A stretch of 6,712 nt of DNA from JBOHWJ01 sp050736615 (GCA_050736615.1 JBOHWL010000154.1:1-6712), one strand, 5' to 3'. Positions 1 through 6,256 are shown, numbered from the stretch's first letter. The notes: generated by a model from the letters alone, not told the origin. Program-made: numbers and translations.

Positions 1-21
1 TACGGAGGTTAAACGCCTTTA

Positions 22-1182
22 ATGTTTACGCTCGACCAGAATTTCCTTCATCGGTTGATCGAAAGCTCGCCTGACATCGTCATCGCGGTCGACCGGGAAG
101 GGACGATCATCTATTACAACGACGGCGCGCGCAAAAATCTGCGCTATAGCGCCCAAGAAATCATCGGCCAGAAGATCACCCGCATCTACGCTTCGCTGGA
201 AGAAGCGCGCGGAGTAATGAAGGCGTTGCGCGATTCGCCTGACAGCGGCCGTATCGCCAACTTCGAAACCGTTTTGCATGACAAGGACAATCAGTTGATT
301 CCAGTCGCTATTTCGGGCTCGCTGATCTACGACGAGCAGGGCAGTGAAATCGGCTCGATCGGCTACGCGCGCGATATGCGCCGGATGCGCCAGCGTGAAC
401 AACTGGCCACCGCCGGCGAGATCGCCGTCAGCCTTGCCCATGAAATCAACAATCCGCTCGAAACCATCACCAACAATCTCGATTTACTGGCGCGCTGCGT
501 CGAAGCTCATCTGAGTGAGTCGGAACTGGTGGTGGAAAACGAACGGCTCGACTCGATTCGTTCGGGAATCGGCCGCGTGCAGGCGATTATCCACCGCCTC
601 GACGATATGACGCGCAAAGGCGTGTACGAGACGCGCGACTATATGCAGGGCAGGAAAATGGCGGATTTGGCCCCGCGCGCCGGCGACACCCGGTTTACAC
701 GTGCCGGGGACACCCTCGTGCATGAAGATTGGGCGCTCGACGGCATGGCGGTGCTGGTGCTGGATGATGACATCTCAGTGGTGACTTCACTGGCGGACGT
801 GCTGCGCGCGGAACGCTGTGTGGTACATACGGCCACGCGTCCGAGCGCGGCATTCGGTATTTTGCGCAACATGAAGATAGAAGCGGTCATCTCCGACGTC
901 GTGATGCCGGAGATGGACGGCTACGAATTTTACATGCGAGTCCGCGAGGAGATGCCGAAACTGCCCGTGATCCTGATGACCGCCTATTATTACGACAAGG
1001 ACCACATCATCAAGCGCAGTCGCCTGCGCGGGCTCGAAGGCGCGATTTTCAAAAAACCGGTGAATCCCGCCAAGCTGCGCCAGATGCTCCTACAGGTGCG
1101 CCAAAAACCACCCGTCAACGGCACGCTGCGTCCGCGCCCACAAGCGGTGCCGGAACCGAGCGTGCTGGCGGCTAAGCCCTGA
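22..1182 (+). CDS. PAS-DHp-receiver hybrid signalling protein lacking a kinase ATP-binding domain
   Basis: A 386-residue cytoplasmic signalling protein with no membrane segment. Residues 8-120 form a PAS sensor domain (SSPDIVIAVDREGTIIYYN start, then an IGQ turn). Residues 123-200 form a two-helix dimerisation/phosphoacceptor (DHp, HisKA) domain with a canonical H-box, AHEINNPL, placing the phospho-accepting His at residue 140. Residues 243-362 form a receiver domain with acidic pair D248/D249, phosphoacceptor D292 in SDVVMPEMDG, T320 and K345-P346. The HATPase_c domain expected between DHp and receiver is absent: only about 40 residues lie there, with no N or G boxes. The tail after 362 is Pro/Arg-rich. 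In the family, DHp and receiver domains pass phosphate between His and Asp. Here I infer a phosphorelay intermediate or a dimeric response regulator without a DNA-binding output, charged by a separate kinase. An in-frame TAA at 10-12 excludes an upstream start. GGAGG at 4-8 is a rather distant (13 nt) ribosome site. The gene converges on the propeller gene with a 20-nt gap. Confidence 0.9.
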   Translation: MFTLDQNFLHRLIESSPDIVIAVDREGTIIYYNDGARKNLRYSAQEIIGQKITRIYASLEEARGVMKALRDSPDSGRIANFETVLHDKDNQLIPVAISGSLIYDEQGSEIGSIGYARDMRRMRQREQLATAGEIAVSLAHEINNPLETITNNLDLLARCVEAHLSESELVVENERLDSIRSGIGRVQAIIHRLDDMTRKGVYETRDYMQGRKMADLAPRAGDTRFTRAGDTLVHEDWALDGMAVLVLDDDISVVTSLADVLRAERCVVHTATRPSAAFGILRNMKIEAVISDVVMPEMDGYEFYMRVREEMPKLPVILMTAYYYDKDHIIKRSRLRGLEGAIFKKPVNPAKLRQMLLQVRQKPPVNGTLRPRPQAVPEPSVLAAKP

Positions 1183-1202
1183 ACCCATGCACGCCTGCCA
1201 GA

Positions 1203-2417
1203 CTAGTCCGCCACTACGATATTAGTGGGCCCGCTGCCGCTATGGCCGCTGTTGCTTTCGGTGACGACCGTACCGGGTGAAAGCGGGGTCAGCGCACCGG
1301 TGGTCGTATTGATTGAAAACTGCGCCACCGTGCCGTTGCCCTTATTGGTGACGTAAAGAAAGGCGCCGGACGGATCCACGGCGACACCGGTGGGCGCCGA
1401 CAAATTGGCGGTGGTCGAATTCACCAGTTGCAGCACCTGCGTCACACTGTTGAGGGTGAACACCGACACCGAATTGGCTGCTTGATTAGCGGTATAAATG
1501 AATTCGCCACCGGAGGGATTGGCGACCGCAACCCCCGTCGGGTTGTTGCTTGCCGCCCCGGTGGTGGCAAACGACATCAGCGCGAGCGCACCGCCGTTGG
1601 TGCTGAGTTGATACAACACGCCTGTACTGGGGCTGACCACGAACACGAAGGCGCCCGATGAATCGGTTGCCATCTGCGCGGGATCAGCGATTGTCACCGG
1701 CGTGCCTACGGTGGCGGGCACACCCGAGTTGAGCTGAAAACTCAGTACCTGGTTGGCGCCCTCGTCGGCGATATACAGAAATTCGACACCGTTGACGATC
1801 GTGCTGGCGACGCCGAAGGGAATGCTGAAGCCAGGCACGCTGGCGGCCGAACCCAACGCTCCAGTGGTGGAATTGATCGCGTAATAGTTCAACGAACCGC
1901 TGCCGAAGTTCGTTACATAGGCGAATGCATCATTGTGATCGATTGCGATCTGGCGCGGCGAGACGCCGGCGCCAACCGAGCCGGCGCCGATTGCCGTCAG
2001 TTTGCCGCTGTGGGCGTCGATGCTGAATTGGAACACGCTGTTGCCGCCAGCGTTGGTGACGTACAGATATTTACCGGAATTGCCCGCCACCAGTCCGTAC
2101 GGGCCCTGGGCCGAGCCGGCCGCCATTGTACCCACCAGCGTGAGCGTGCCGGTAGTCAGATTACGGCTGAATCCAGAGACTTTGCCGTCATTGAAATTAG
2201 TCAGATAGACATAGTTGCCGCTTCCGGGCGTGTTGGTGGGAGTGGGCGAGCCTGAGGACGACGCCTTGGGAAATATCGAGCGGCCACATGACGAACCCGC
2301 CAATGCCGCCATCACCCCCATCGTGATTAACAGCGGCACCCATCGCAGTACCCTGAATTTGGCATGCTTGTTCGCGTGGGGTACGCATATGGCGGATTCG
2401 TTGGCGTCAATTGGCAT
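1203..2417 (-). CDS. Exported seven-bladed beta-propeller protein (YVTN / lactonase-like repeats)
   Basis: A 404-residue protein. The N-terminus has a long basic region, then a hydrophobic stretch (about residues 27-41, VPLLITMGVMAALAG) ending in SSCG with Cys44, then a Ser/Thr/Pro/Gly linker (50-68). This suggests export. Cys44 could be lipidated, but Gly at -3 is a poor lipobox, so signal peptidase I cleavage is equally possible. The rest is a repeat protein: strands of the YVTN type recur near residues 69 (YVYLTN), 117 (YLYVTN), 166 (FAYVTN), 213 (FLYIAD), 257 (FVFVVS), 306 (FIYTAN) and 353 (FLYVTN). They are usually followed by a Gly/Asn turn, a VxxFxxN strand and TGAL. Seven copies at about 40-50 residue spacing fit one seven-bladed propeller. 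The family resembles 6-phosphogluconolactonase folds, but most secreted YVTN members have no known activity and I assign none. No Shine-Dalgarno is visible before the chosen ATG, so an internal start (for example the GTG near residue 27) is possible. A decayed relative lies at 3862-4660. Confidence 0.87.
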   Translation of the reverse strand: MPIDANESAICVPHANKHAKFRVLRWVPLLITMGVMAALAGSSCGRSIFPKASSSGSPTPTNTPGSGNYVYLTNFNDGKVSGFSRNLTTGTLTLVGTMAAGSAQGPYGLVAGNSGKYLYVTNAGGNSVFQFSIDAHSGKLTAIGAGSVGAGVSPRQIAIDHNDAFAYVTNFGSGSLNYYAINSTTGALGSAASVPGFSIPFGVASTIVNGVEFLYIADEGANQVLSFQLNSGVPATVGTPVTIADPAQMATDSSGAFVFVVSPSTGVLYQLSTNGGALALMSFATTGAASNNPTGVAVANPSGGEFIYTANQAANSVSVFTLNSVTQVLQLVNSTTANLSAPTGVAVDPSGAFLYVTNKGNGTVAQFSINTTTGALTPLSPGTVVTESNSGHSGSGPTNIVVAD

Positions 2418-2609
2418 GGCTGACGAGTTTACACGATGGCAGAACTAAAGAAATCGACCGATGTTCAGCGCGTCCGCGTTATTTGAATGCTTATCACTCG
2501 GGTCTGCGAAATCGCTGGATTGAAGCGGTCTTTGCGTGATGATTGTAAGCGCCCATGACACATCGTGTCCGCCCGTGCTTCGACCCAATGGCGATTTCCA
2601 AGGCCGGCG

Positions 2610-2624
2610 CGGATGGTGGGCGGC
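2610..2624 (+). repeat. 15-bp direct repeat, upstream copy
   Basis: CGGATGGTGGGCGGC, identical to 3730-3744. It lies 80 nt before the cyclase-family start, flanked by sequence (AAGGCCGGCGC before, TT after GCGGC) that could form an imperfect stem. Confidence 0.6.
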
Positions 2625-2690
2625 TTGACAGGTGCGTCGCGGCCATGGCGTGCTGGCGCAGGTCCCGCGTACATTTTCTTCGAACGACAC

Positions 2691-2695
2691 GGAGA
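2691..2695 (+). promoter_or_regulatory. Ribosome binding site fixing the cyclase-family gene start
   Basis: GGAGA lies 9 nt before ATG 2705. The reading frame stays open upstream to another ATG at 2555, but the upstream residues are Arg/Ala-rich and unlike the family, and that ATG has no ribosome site. This site therefore selects 2705. Confidence 0.75.
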
Positions 2696-2704
2696 ATTGC
2701 TCCA

Positions 2705-3676
2705 ATGGCTAAAATCGATTTCAAGAAACTTCCGCGTTTCTCTGAATTGCCGGTGAAGAAAGGCGCACCCGCCGACTGCAACTGGGGTGTTTTTGGCGAC
2801 GACGATGAAGTCGGCTGCGTCAATTTTCTCACCGAGGATGGCGTGGTCGAGGCCGCCCGCCTGGTGCAAAAGGGCAAGGTCTTCCGGCTTGACACGCCGA
2901 TTAACTACGCCAGCCCGCCACTATTTGAGCGCGAGCCCGTCAAGCATACGAAAAAGAGCTTCGAGAGTTATGGTTTGCTTGGCTACGACGACGTGCTGGA
3001 CGCTTACAACACGCAGGAAGGCAGCCAGTGGGACGGGCTCGGGCACGTCGGCAATCTGCGCGCGCAGGCGTTCTACAACGGAGTCACGAATGACGAGATC
3101 AAGCGCGGCAACAAGCTTGGAATTCACAACTGGGCCGACAAATTCGTCGGGCACGCGCTCCTGATTGATGCCTTCCGCCACCGTAATCAGAAGGGCTCCG
3201 CGATCAATCCGCTGAATAACGAAAAATACAGCCTTGACGATCTGAAGGAGACCATCCAGGCACAGCGCGCGGAGTTGAAGCCTGGCACGATCCTGCTGAT
3301 TCGCACCGGCTGGATGCAGGCCTATCTTAAGGCCAGCGACGCCGACAAACGCGAGATGGCGCCGTTAGAAAAACTCAAAGCCTGCGGCATCGACGACAGC
3401 CGCGCGATGGTCGAATGGTTTTGGGATAACCGCGTGGCGGCAGTGGGCACCGATTGTCCCGCCGTGGAGCCGTGGCCGTGGGATTTCCGCAACGAAGGCG
3501 CGCTCCATTACCGCACCCTGTCGCTGCTGGGATTGCCCTTGGGCGAGCAGTTCAACCTCGAAAAGCTGGCTGACGACTGCGCCCAGGACCAGCGTTACGA
3601 ATGCATGCTGGTATCAGTGCCGCTGAATTTGAACGGCGGCATCGCGTCGCCGCCGAACGCGGTCGCCATAAAATAA
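2705..3676 (+). CDS. Cyclase-family (kynurenine formamidase-like) metal-dependent hydrolase
   Basis: A 323-residue soluble protein starting MAKIDFKKLPRF, with no signal peptide. It belongs by pattern to the cyclase family (PF04199), whose best-known member, KynB, hydrolyses N-formylkynurenine using divalent metals. The family signature HxGTHxDxPxH aligns with residues 104-114, QEGSQWDGLGH: Asp110 and His114 are kept, while the two preceding His positions are Gln104 and Gln108. This Gln-Trp-Asp form is typical, as far as I recall, of a large uncharacterised branch of about 300-340 residues. A distal His268 (ALHYRTLSLLG) and Glu281 (GEQFNLEKL) match the later His/Glu pair of the family. VGTDCPAVEPWPWD (247-260) and the terminal GGIASPPNAVAIK are also family-like. 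The substrate is unknown; an amide or lactone hydrolase is possible, and no kyn pathway genes are nearby. It is divergent from the propeller gene with a 287-nt gap and is followed by a strong hairpin at 3718. No convincing promoter was found: a TTGACA at 2625-2630 lacks a -10 partner. Confidence 0.88.
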   Translation: MAKIDFKKLPRFSELPVKKGAPADCNWGVFGDDDEVGCVNFLTEDGVVEAARLVQKGKVFRLDTPINYASPPLFEREPVKHTKKSFESYGLLGYDDVLDAYNTQEGSQWDGLGHVGNLRAQAFYNGVTNDEIKRGNKLGIHNWADKFVGHALLIDAFRHRNQKGSAINPLNNEKYSLDDLKETIQAQRAELKPGTILLIRTGWMQAYLKASDADKREMAPLEKLKACGIDDSRAMVEWFWDNRVAAVGTDCPAVEPWPWDFRNEGALHYRTLSLLGLPLGEQFNLEKLADDCAQDQRYECMLVSVPLNLNGGIASPPNAVAIK

Positions 3677-3717
3677 TCGCCTGGCGGAGCGGATGCGCGC
3701 AATTGAGCCGATCCGTG

Positions 3718-3754
3718 TCAGGGCGTCGCCGGATGGTGGGCGGCGGCGCCCTGA
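3718..3754 (+). terminator. Strong GC-rich hairpin after the cyclase-family gene (terminator-like, no U-tract)
   Basis: TCAGGGCGTCGCCG (3718-3731) pairs with CGGCGGCGCCCTGA (3741-3754): 14 base pairs with a single wobble, around a 9-nt loop. It starts 42 nt after the cyclase stop codon and sits between that gene and the decayed gene pointing toward it. There is no run of T on either strand, so it is not a textbook intrinsic terminator. It could stop or protect the 3' end of transcripts from either side. Confidence 0.5.
3730..3744 (+). repeat. 15-bp direct repeat, downstream copy
   Basis: The second identical copy of the 15-mer found at 2610-2624, on the other side of the cyclase-family gene. 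It forms the inner stem and loop of the hairpin at 3718-3754. Confidence 0.6.
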
Positions 3755-3765
3755 TAGGCTGGCTT

Positions 3766-3783
3766 CACCCGCACCCGCACCCG
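3766..3783 (+). repeat. Short tandem hexamer repeat (CACCCG x3)
   Basis: Three perfect copies of CACCCG in the non-coding stretch between the terminator-like hairpin and the decayed propeller gene. Apart from these, 3677-3861 holds nothing I can call a gene. Confidence 0.6.
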
Positions 3784-3861
3784 AGCAGAACGCCGCAGTG
3801 GTCGCCTTGAACGGACCACTATTGGGATTCGGCGGGTCTCCGTATCCAGCGAACCATTTCG

Positions 3862-4660
3862 TATCGGGGTCAGCGCATGTTTGTTGGCATCAATCAGGTA
3901 TTGCGACACTGTGCCATTTTGAAGATTCGGAACGTAGGGGAATTGGTTGGTCTGGTCGGCGCTTAACGCCATGGCAGGCCCGCGAAGCTGGTCAGCGTCT
4001 CGAATGTGAGAGCGCCGGTGTTGGGAGCGGCGCTAATAGCCGGAGATGCCGTCCGTAGTGCTTGCCTGTGATGCCGCACTGCGCGCCGCTTGGCGTCACG
4101 GCGGCGAACCTGAGTTCGCCGGCGTTGCCGATATTGAAATGCGCGATACCGCCGTTGGTGCCGATGGCTCTATCGGAACTGTAGAAATCCTTCCCCGCCA
4201 ACATCTCATCGGTAGGCAAGCCCTGCGCCGAACCGATGCTGTCAATGCTGGCGTCCGGGTTAACGTTCCATCAGCGTTAATCGTGTAAACGGAGATGGCA
4301 TCGTCGCCACGATTGGTCACGTGGACAATGCTGTCATTGGCAATCGCGCCGAGGTTCAAGCCGCTCGCAATCGGATTGCTTTCTCCCTCAGTCGGGACGA
4401 TTAGTTCCAGTGCGCCGCTATCGGCAATGATGTAAGCGCAGATTTCCTGGTTACTCTCTGATCGAGCACATAAAGGGTGCTGTCGGCGCCGCCGGCCACT
4501 GCCCTGATAGGGGCGGCGTTACCTCCTCAGATAAGCGTGCTCGGTGAGTTTTATGTCAGGCACCGGATTGGGACCGCCGGAATCTGCGCCGCATCCGGAC
4601 AATAATCGAAAGTAGCAGGACGCCCAGCCAGCACTTTAAGGAATTGAAAATTCGCTCCAC
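3862..4660 (-). pseudogene. Decayed YVTN-type beta-propeller lipoprotein gene
   Basis: Read on the minus strand, this is the wreck of an exported propeller gene. A GTG at 4660-4658, preceded by a GAGGGG ribosome site (4670-4665), opens MERIFNSLKCWLGVLLLSII, a signal peptide. One frame away follows LSGCGADSGGPNP, a canonical lipobox with its Cys codon at 4593-4591. A third frame gives AGGADSTLYVLD. A further change gives AYIIADSGALEL and SIVHVTNRGDDAISVYTIN, a typical blade. Near 4255 the frame shifts again to DSIGSAQGLPTDEM and GGIAHFNIGNAGEL. Near 4030 it shifts to PNTGALTFETLTSF, and near 3975 to FPYVPNLQNGTVSQYLIDAN. That makes at least six frame changes plus stops. Each piece fits the family in order, so this was once one gene, on the same strand as the intact propeller at 1203-2417 but clearly different in sequence. 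Its 3' limit is unclear; nothing is recognisable below about 3862. Sequencing error is an unlikely but possible alternative, since neighbouring genes are intact. Confidence 0.78.
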
Positions 4661-4693
4661 ATCTCCCCTCTATACAGTAACTCGCTGCATTTA

Positions 4694-4725
4694 ACCCATA
4701 CGACACCAATTCTCGGCTTATGGGT
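4694..4725. repeat. Inverted repeat (7-bp arms) upstream of the decayed propeller gene
   Basis: ACCCATA (4694-4700) and TATGGGT (4719-4725) form a perfect dyad with an 18-nt spacer. It lies just upstream of the old GTG start and about 190 nt before the PEGA gene. It could be an operator relic or chance. Otherwise 4661-4840 shows no gene. Confidence 0.35.
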
Positions 4726-4846
4726 AGGGAACGTACATCTAGACGCGGCTACATCACGACACGTCGGCGTCGAACCAGACCGTCACGCTGAAGATTAAGT
4801 TTCGGACGATCAATTCAAGTCGTAGCACTGCGAAGCATTAATCTAC

Positions 4847-4875
4847 TTGTCATTATTATGTAAATCAAATAGACT
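4847..4875 (+). promoter_or_regulatory. Putative sigma70-type promoter of the PEGA-domain gene
   Basis: TTGTCA (4847-4852, five of six consensus) and TAGACT (4870-4875, four of six) are separated by exactly 17 bp. They lie in a markedly AT-rich stretch, with a predicted transcript start near 4882, about 36 nt before the ATG. Confidence 0.5.
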
Positions 4876-4917
4876 CAAGTGTAGCTTTGATATTAGTGGT
4901 TATAGCGTGGAATACCG

Positions 4918-5400
4918 ATGAGGAGAATAGCTCTGCTACTTGCAGTTGCTCTGATGACTTTTGAGGCTGGGTGCGCAACATTGCTTAAGGGGACGAACGA
5001 GCAGGTCATGGTTAGTTCTGACCCTTCCGGGGCCAACGTGAGCATCAACGGGCAGAAAGAAGGAACGACGCCTTATGTGACGACCGTCCCTTCCTCCAAG
5101 GATTTACAGATAGAGGTCAATAAGCCGGGCTATCAAACCGCGACGATCAATGACGACGTCGATTTCAGATGGGGGTATGAAATCTGGAGCTTCATTGAGT
5201 GGATAATCCCGATGGGAGTCGATATGGCCGACGGCGCCGCATGGGGACACCAACAGACCATGGTCGCCACCCATCTCGAACCGCTGACGACCGCGACCGC
5301 GCCGGCCACCGATGCCGCCTCGGCGAATACATCTCAAAGCAACGCGACTGCGGCCCCTGCCATCCCGCGGGAGTCCACGGCGGCCGCTGCCAATCCCTAA
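4918..5400 (+). CDS. PEGA-domain envelope protein, probable lipoprotein
   Basis: A 160-residue exported protein. MRRIALLLAVALMTFEAGCA is a signal peptide ending at Cys19. The residues before it (F-E-A-G) put Glu at -3, where lipoboxes normally have Leu, but the following GCATLLKGT segment is typical of small lipoproteins. Residues 29-76 match a PEGA domain: VMVSSDPSGANVSINGQ, then GTTPYVTTVP and IEVNKPGYQT. PEGA domains occur on extracytoplasmic surfaces and are thought to mediate surface or cell-wall interactions. Residues 83-110 are aromatic and hydrophobic (WGYEIWSFIEWIIPMG), a possible membrane-contacting segment. Residues 120-160 are a low-complexity Ala/Thr/Ser/Pro tail. The ATG lacks a good Shine-Dalgarno, but it gives the only proper signal-peptide n-region. 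The gene has its own promoter in AT-rich DNA, and its stop codon overlaps that of the SDR gene on the other strand. The function beyond envelope localisation is unknown. Confidence 0.82.
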   Translation: MRRIALLLAVALMTFEAGCATLLKGTNEQVMVSSDPSGANVSINGQKEGTTPYVTTVPSSKDLQIEVNKPGYQTATINDDVDFRWGYEIWSFIEWIIPMGVDMADGAAWGHQQTMVATHLEPLTTATAPATDAASANTSQSNATAAPAIPRESTAAAANP

Positions 5401-6167
5401 ATTAAGGAGCGGCCCTGGGCACCGTCCACCGGAATACATGCGCCGGTGATCCAACTCGCTCGCGGTGACGCCAGCATCGCGACCGCGTAAGCGACCTCGT
5501 CGGGCCGGCCCAGACGTCCGGCGGGAAATTCATGGGCGATGAAGTCCTTCTCGAAGGCGGGATTGACCTTGAAGGCCTTTTCCCAAGTTCCTCCGGGATA
5601 AAGAATTGAGCCGGGCGCGACCGTATTGACCCGTATTCGCTTGGGCGCAAGCTCTCGCGCCAGCATCTTCGTGAACGAGATCATCGCCGCTTTGGACGAA
5701 TTGTAGGTCAGCGGACCCCCGCTCTCGCGCCCATAGATCGAACTGACATTGATAATCGCGCCGCCCCCGCGACGCTCCATCACTGGCGCGCATAGACGCG
5801 CGAGCCTGATCGCGGAAAACAAATTCAACTCGAAGGCCTGCCGCCACGCCTCTTCGCCTAGTTCCCCAAGCGTCCCCATTCGTGCCCCGCCGGCATTGTT
5901 GATCAGGACATCGACGCCACCCAAATCCTTGACTGTGGCGTCAAACCAACCCTGCACGTGCTCCGCCTCGCAAATATCCAACGCGGCGGCAGTGACCTGC
6001 GCGCCGTCACGTTTGAGTTCGGCGGCGGCGGTCTCCAACGCCTCCGCGCCGCGCGCGCAGATGCTCAGGCGCATACCTTCGGCGGCCAGCGCCGCAGCCA
6101 TCGCGCGCCCCAGACCGCGGCTGGCGCCGGTGATCATCGCGACTTTTCCCTCCAGGCCAAGCTCCAT
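5397..6167 (-). CDS. Classical short-chain dehydrogenase/reductase (SDR)
   Basis: A 256-residue cytoplasmic oxidoreductase of usual SDR length. The Rossmann cofactor motif TGASRGLG is at 13-20 and NNAG at 90-93. The catalytic tetrad is complete: Asn115, Ser142 (in NVSS), Tyr155 and Lys159 (YNSSK). The PG motif is at 185-186 and the C-terminal ITGACIPVDGAQ is at 240-251. Arg17 in the glycine motif and Arg39 after the second strand favour NADP(H) over NAD(H). Family members reduce or oxidise ketones and alcohols, for example 3-oxoacyl-ACP reductase-like enzymes or sugar and steroid dehydrogenases. The insert at 190-215 (PGGTWEKAFKVNPAFEKDF) would shape the substrate site and does not identify the substrate. 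AGGAG (6178-6174) lies 6 nt before the ATG, so the start is firm. It is transcribed divergently from rpsU and converges on the PEGA gene with a 4-nt overlap of stop codons. A pair of direct repeats lies just upstream of its start. Confidence 0.93.
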   Translation of the reverse strand: MELGLEGKVAMITGASRGLGRAMAAALAAEGMRLSICARGAEALETAAAELKRDGAQVTAAALDICEAEHVQGWFDATVKDLGGVDVLINNAGGARMGTLGELGEEAWRQAFELNLFSAIRLARLCAPVMERRGGGAIINVSSIYGRESGGPLTYNSSKAAMISFTKMLARELAPKRIRVNTVAPGSILYPGGTWEKAFKVNPAFEKDFIAHEFPAGRLGRPDEVAYAVAMLASPRASWITGACIPVDGAQGRSLI

Positions 6168-6190
6168 GATGCACTCCTTTATTTTATCTA

Positions 6191-6230
6191 AACGCGGCTC
6201 GCAGAATCGTATTTGAACGCGACTCGCGGA
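6191..6230. repeat. Two direct repeats upstream of the SDR gene (candidate operator)
   Basis: AACGCGGCTCGCAGA (6191-6205) and AACGCGACTCGCGGA (6216-6230) match at 13 of 15 positions with a 25-bp period. Each contains a GCG-N3-CGC dyad, and the second extends to CGCG-ACT-CGCG (6218-6228). They begin 24 bp upstream of the SDR start codon, where a regulator of that gene would bind. Confidence 0.5.
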
Positions 6231-6256
6231 CTTGTTTGCTCGCTCCGCCTACTGCT

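Noticed and set aside
2625..2653. TTGACA as a promoter for the cyclase gene
   Set aside because: No acceptable -10 hexamer occurs 15-19 bp downstream; the DNA there is GC-rich. It also adjoins the 15-bp repeat, so it may be incidental.
2555..2704. N-terminal extension of the cyclase-family frame by 50 residues
   Set aside because: The extension has no ribosome site and an Arg/Ala-rich, non-family sequence. ATG 2705 has GGAGA at the right distance and gives the family's usual start.
2445..2895. Minus-strand open frames upstream of and within the cyclase gene
   Set aside because: They overlap the well-supported cyclase gene, are Arg/Ser-rich as antisense frames in GC-rich DNA usually are, and have no family pattern.
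3601..4288. Plus-strand open frames over the decayed propeller region
   Set aside because: They lack ribosome sites and recognisable domains, while the minus strand shows ordered propeller fragments. They are shadows of that gene.
4720..4791. Small plus-strand ORF of about 23 codons
   Set aside because: Arg/Thr-rich with no ribosome site and no recognisable pattern.
5749..6216. Plus-strand open frame of 155 codons opposite the SDR gene
   Set aside because: Ser/Ala/Pro-rich antisense shadow of a gene with a complete catalytic tetrad and ribosome site.
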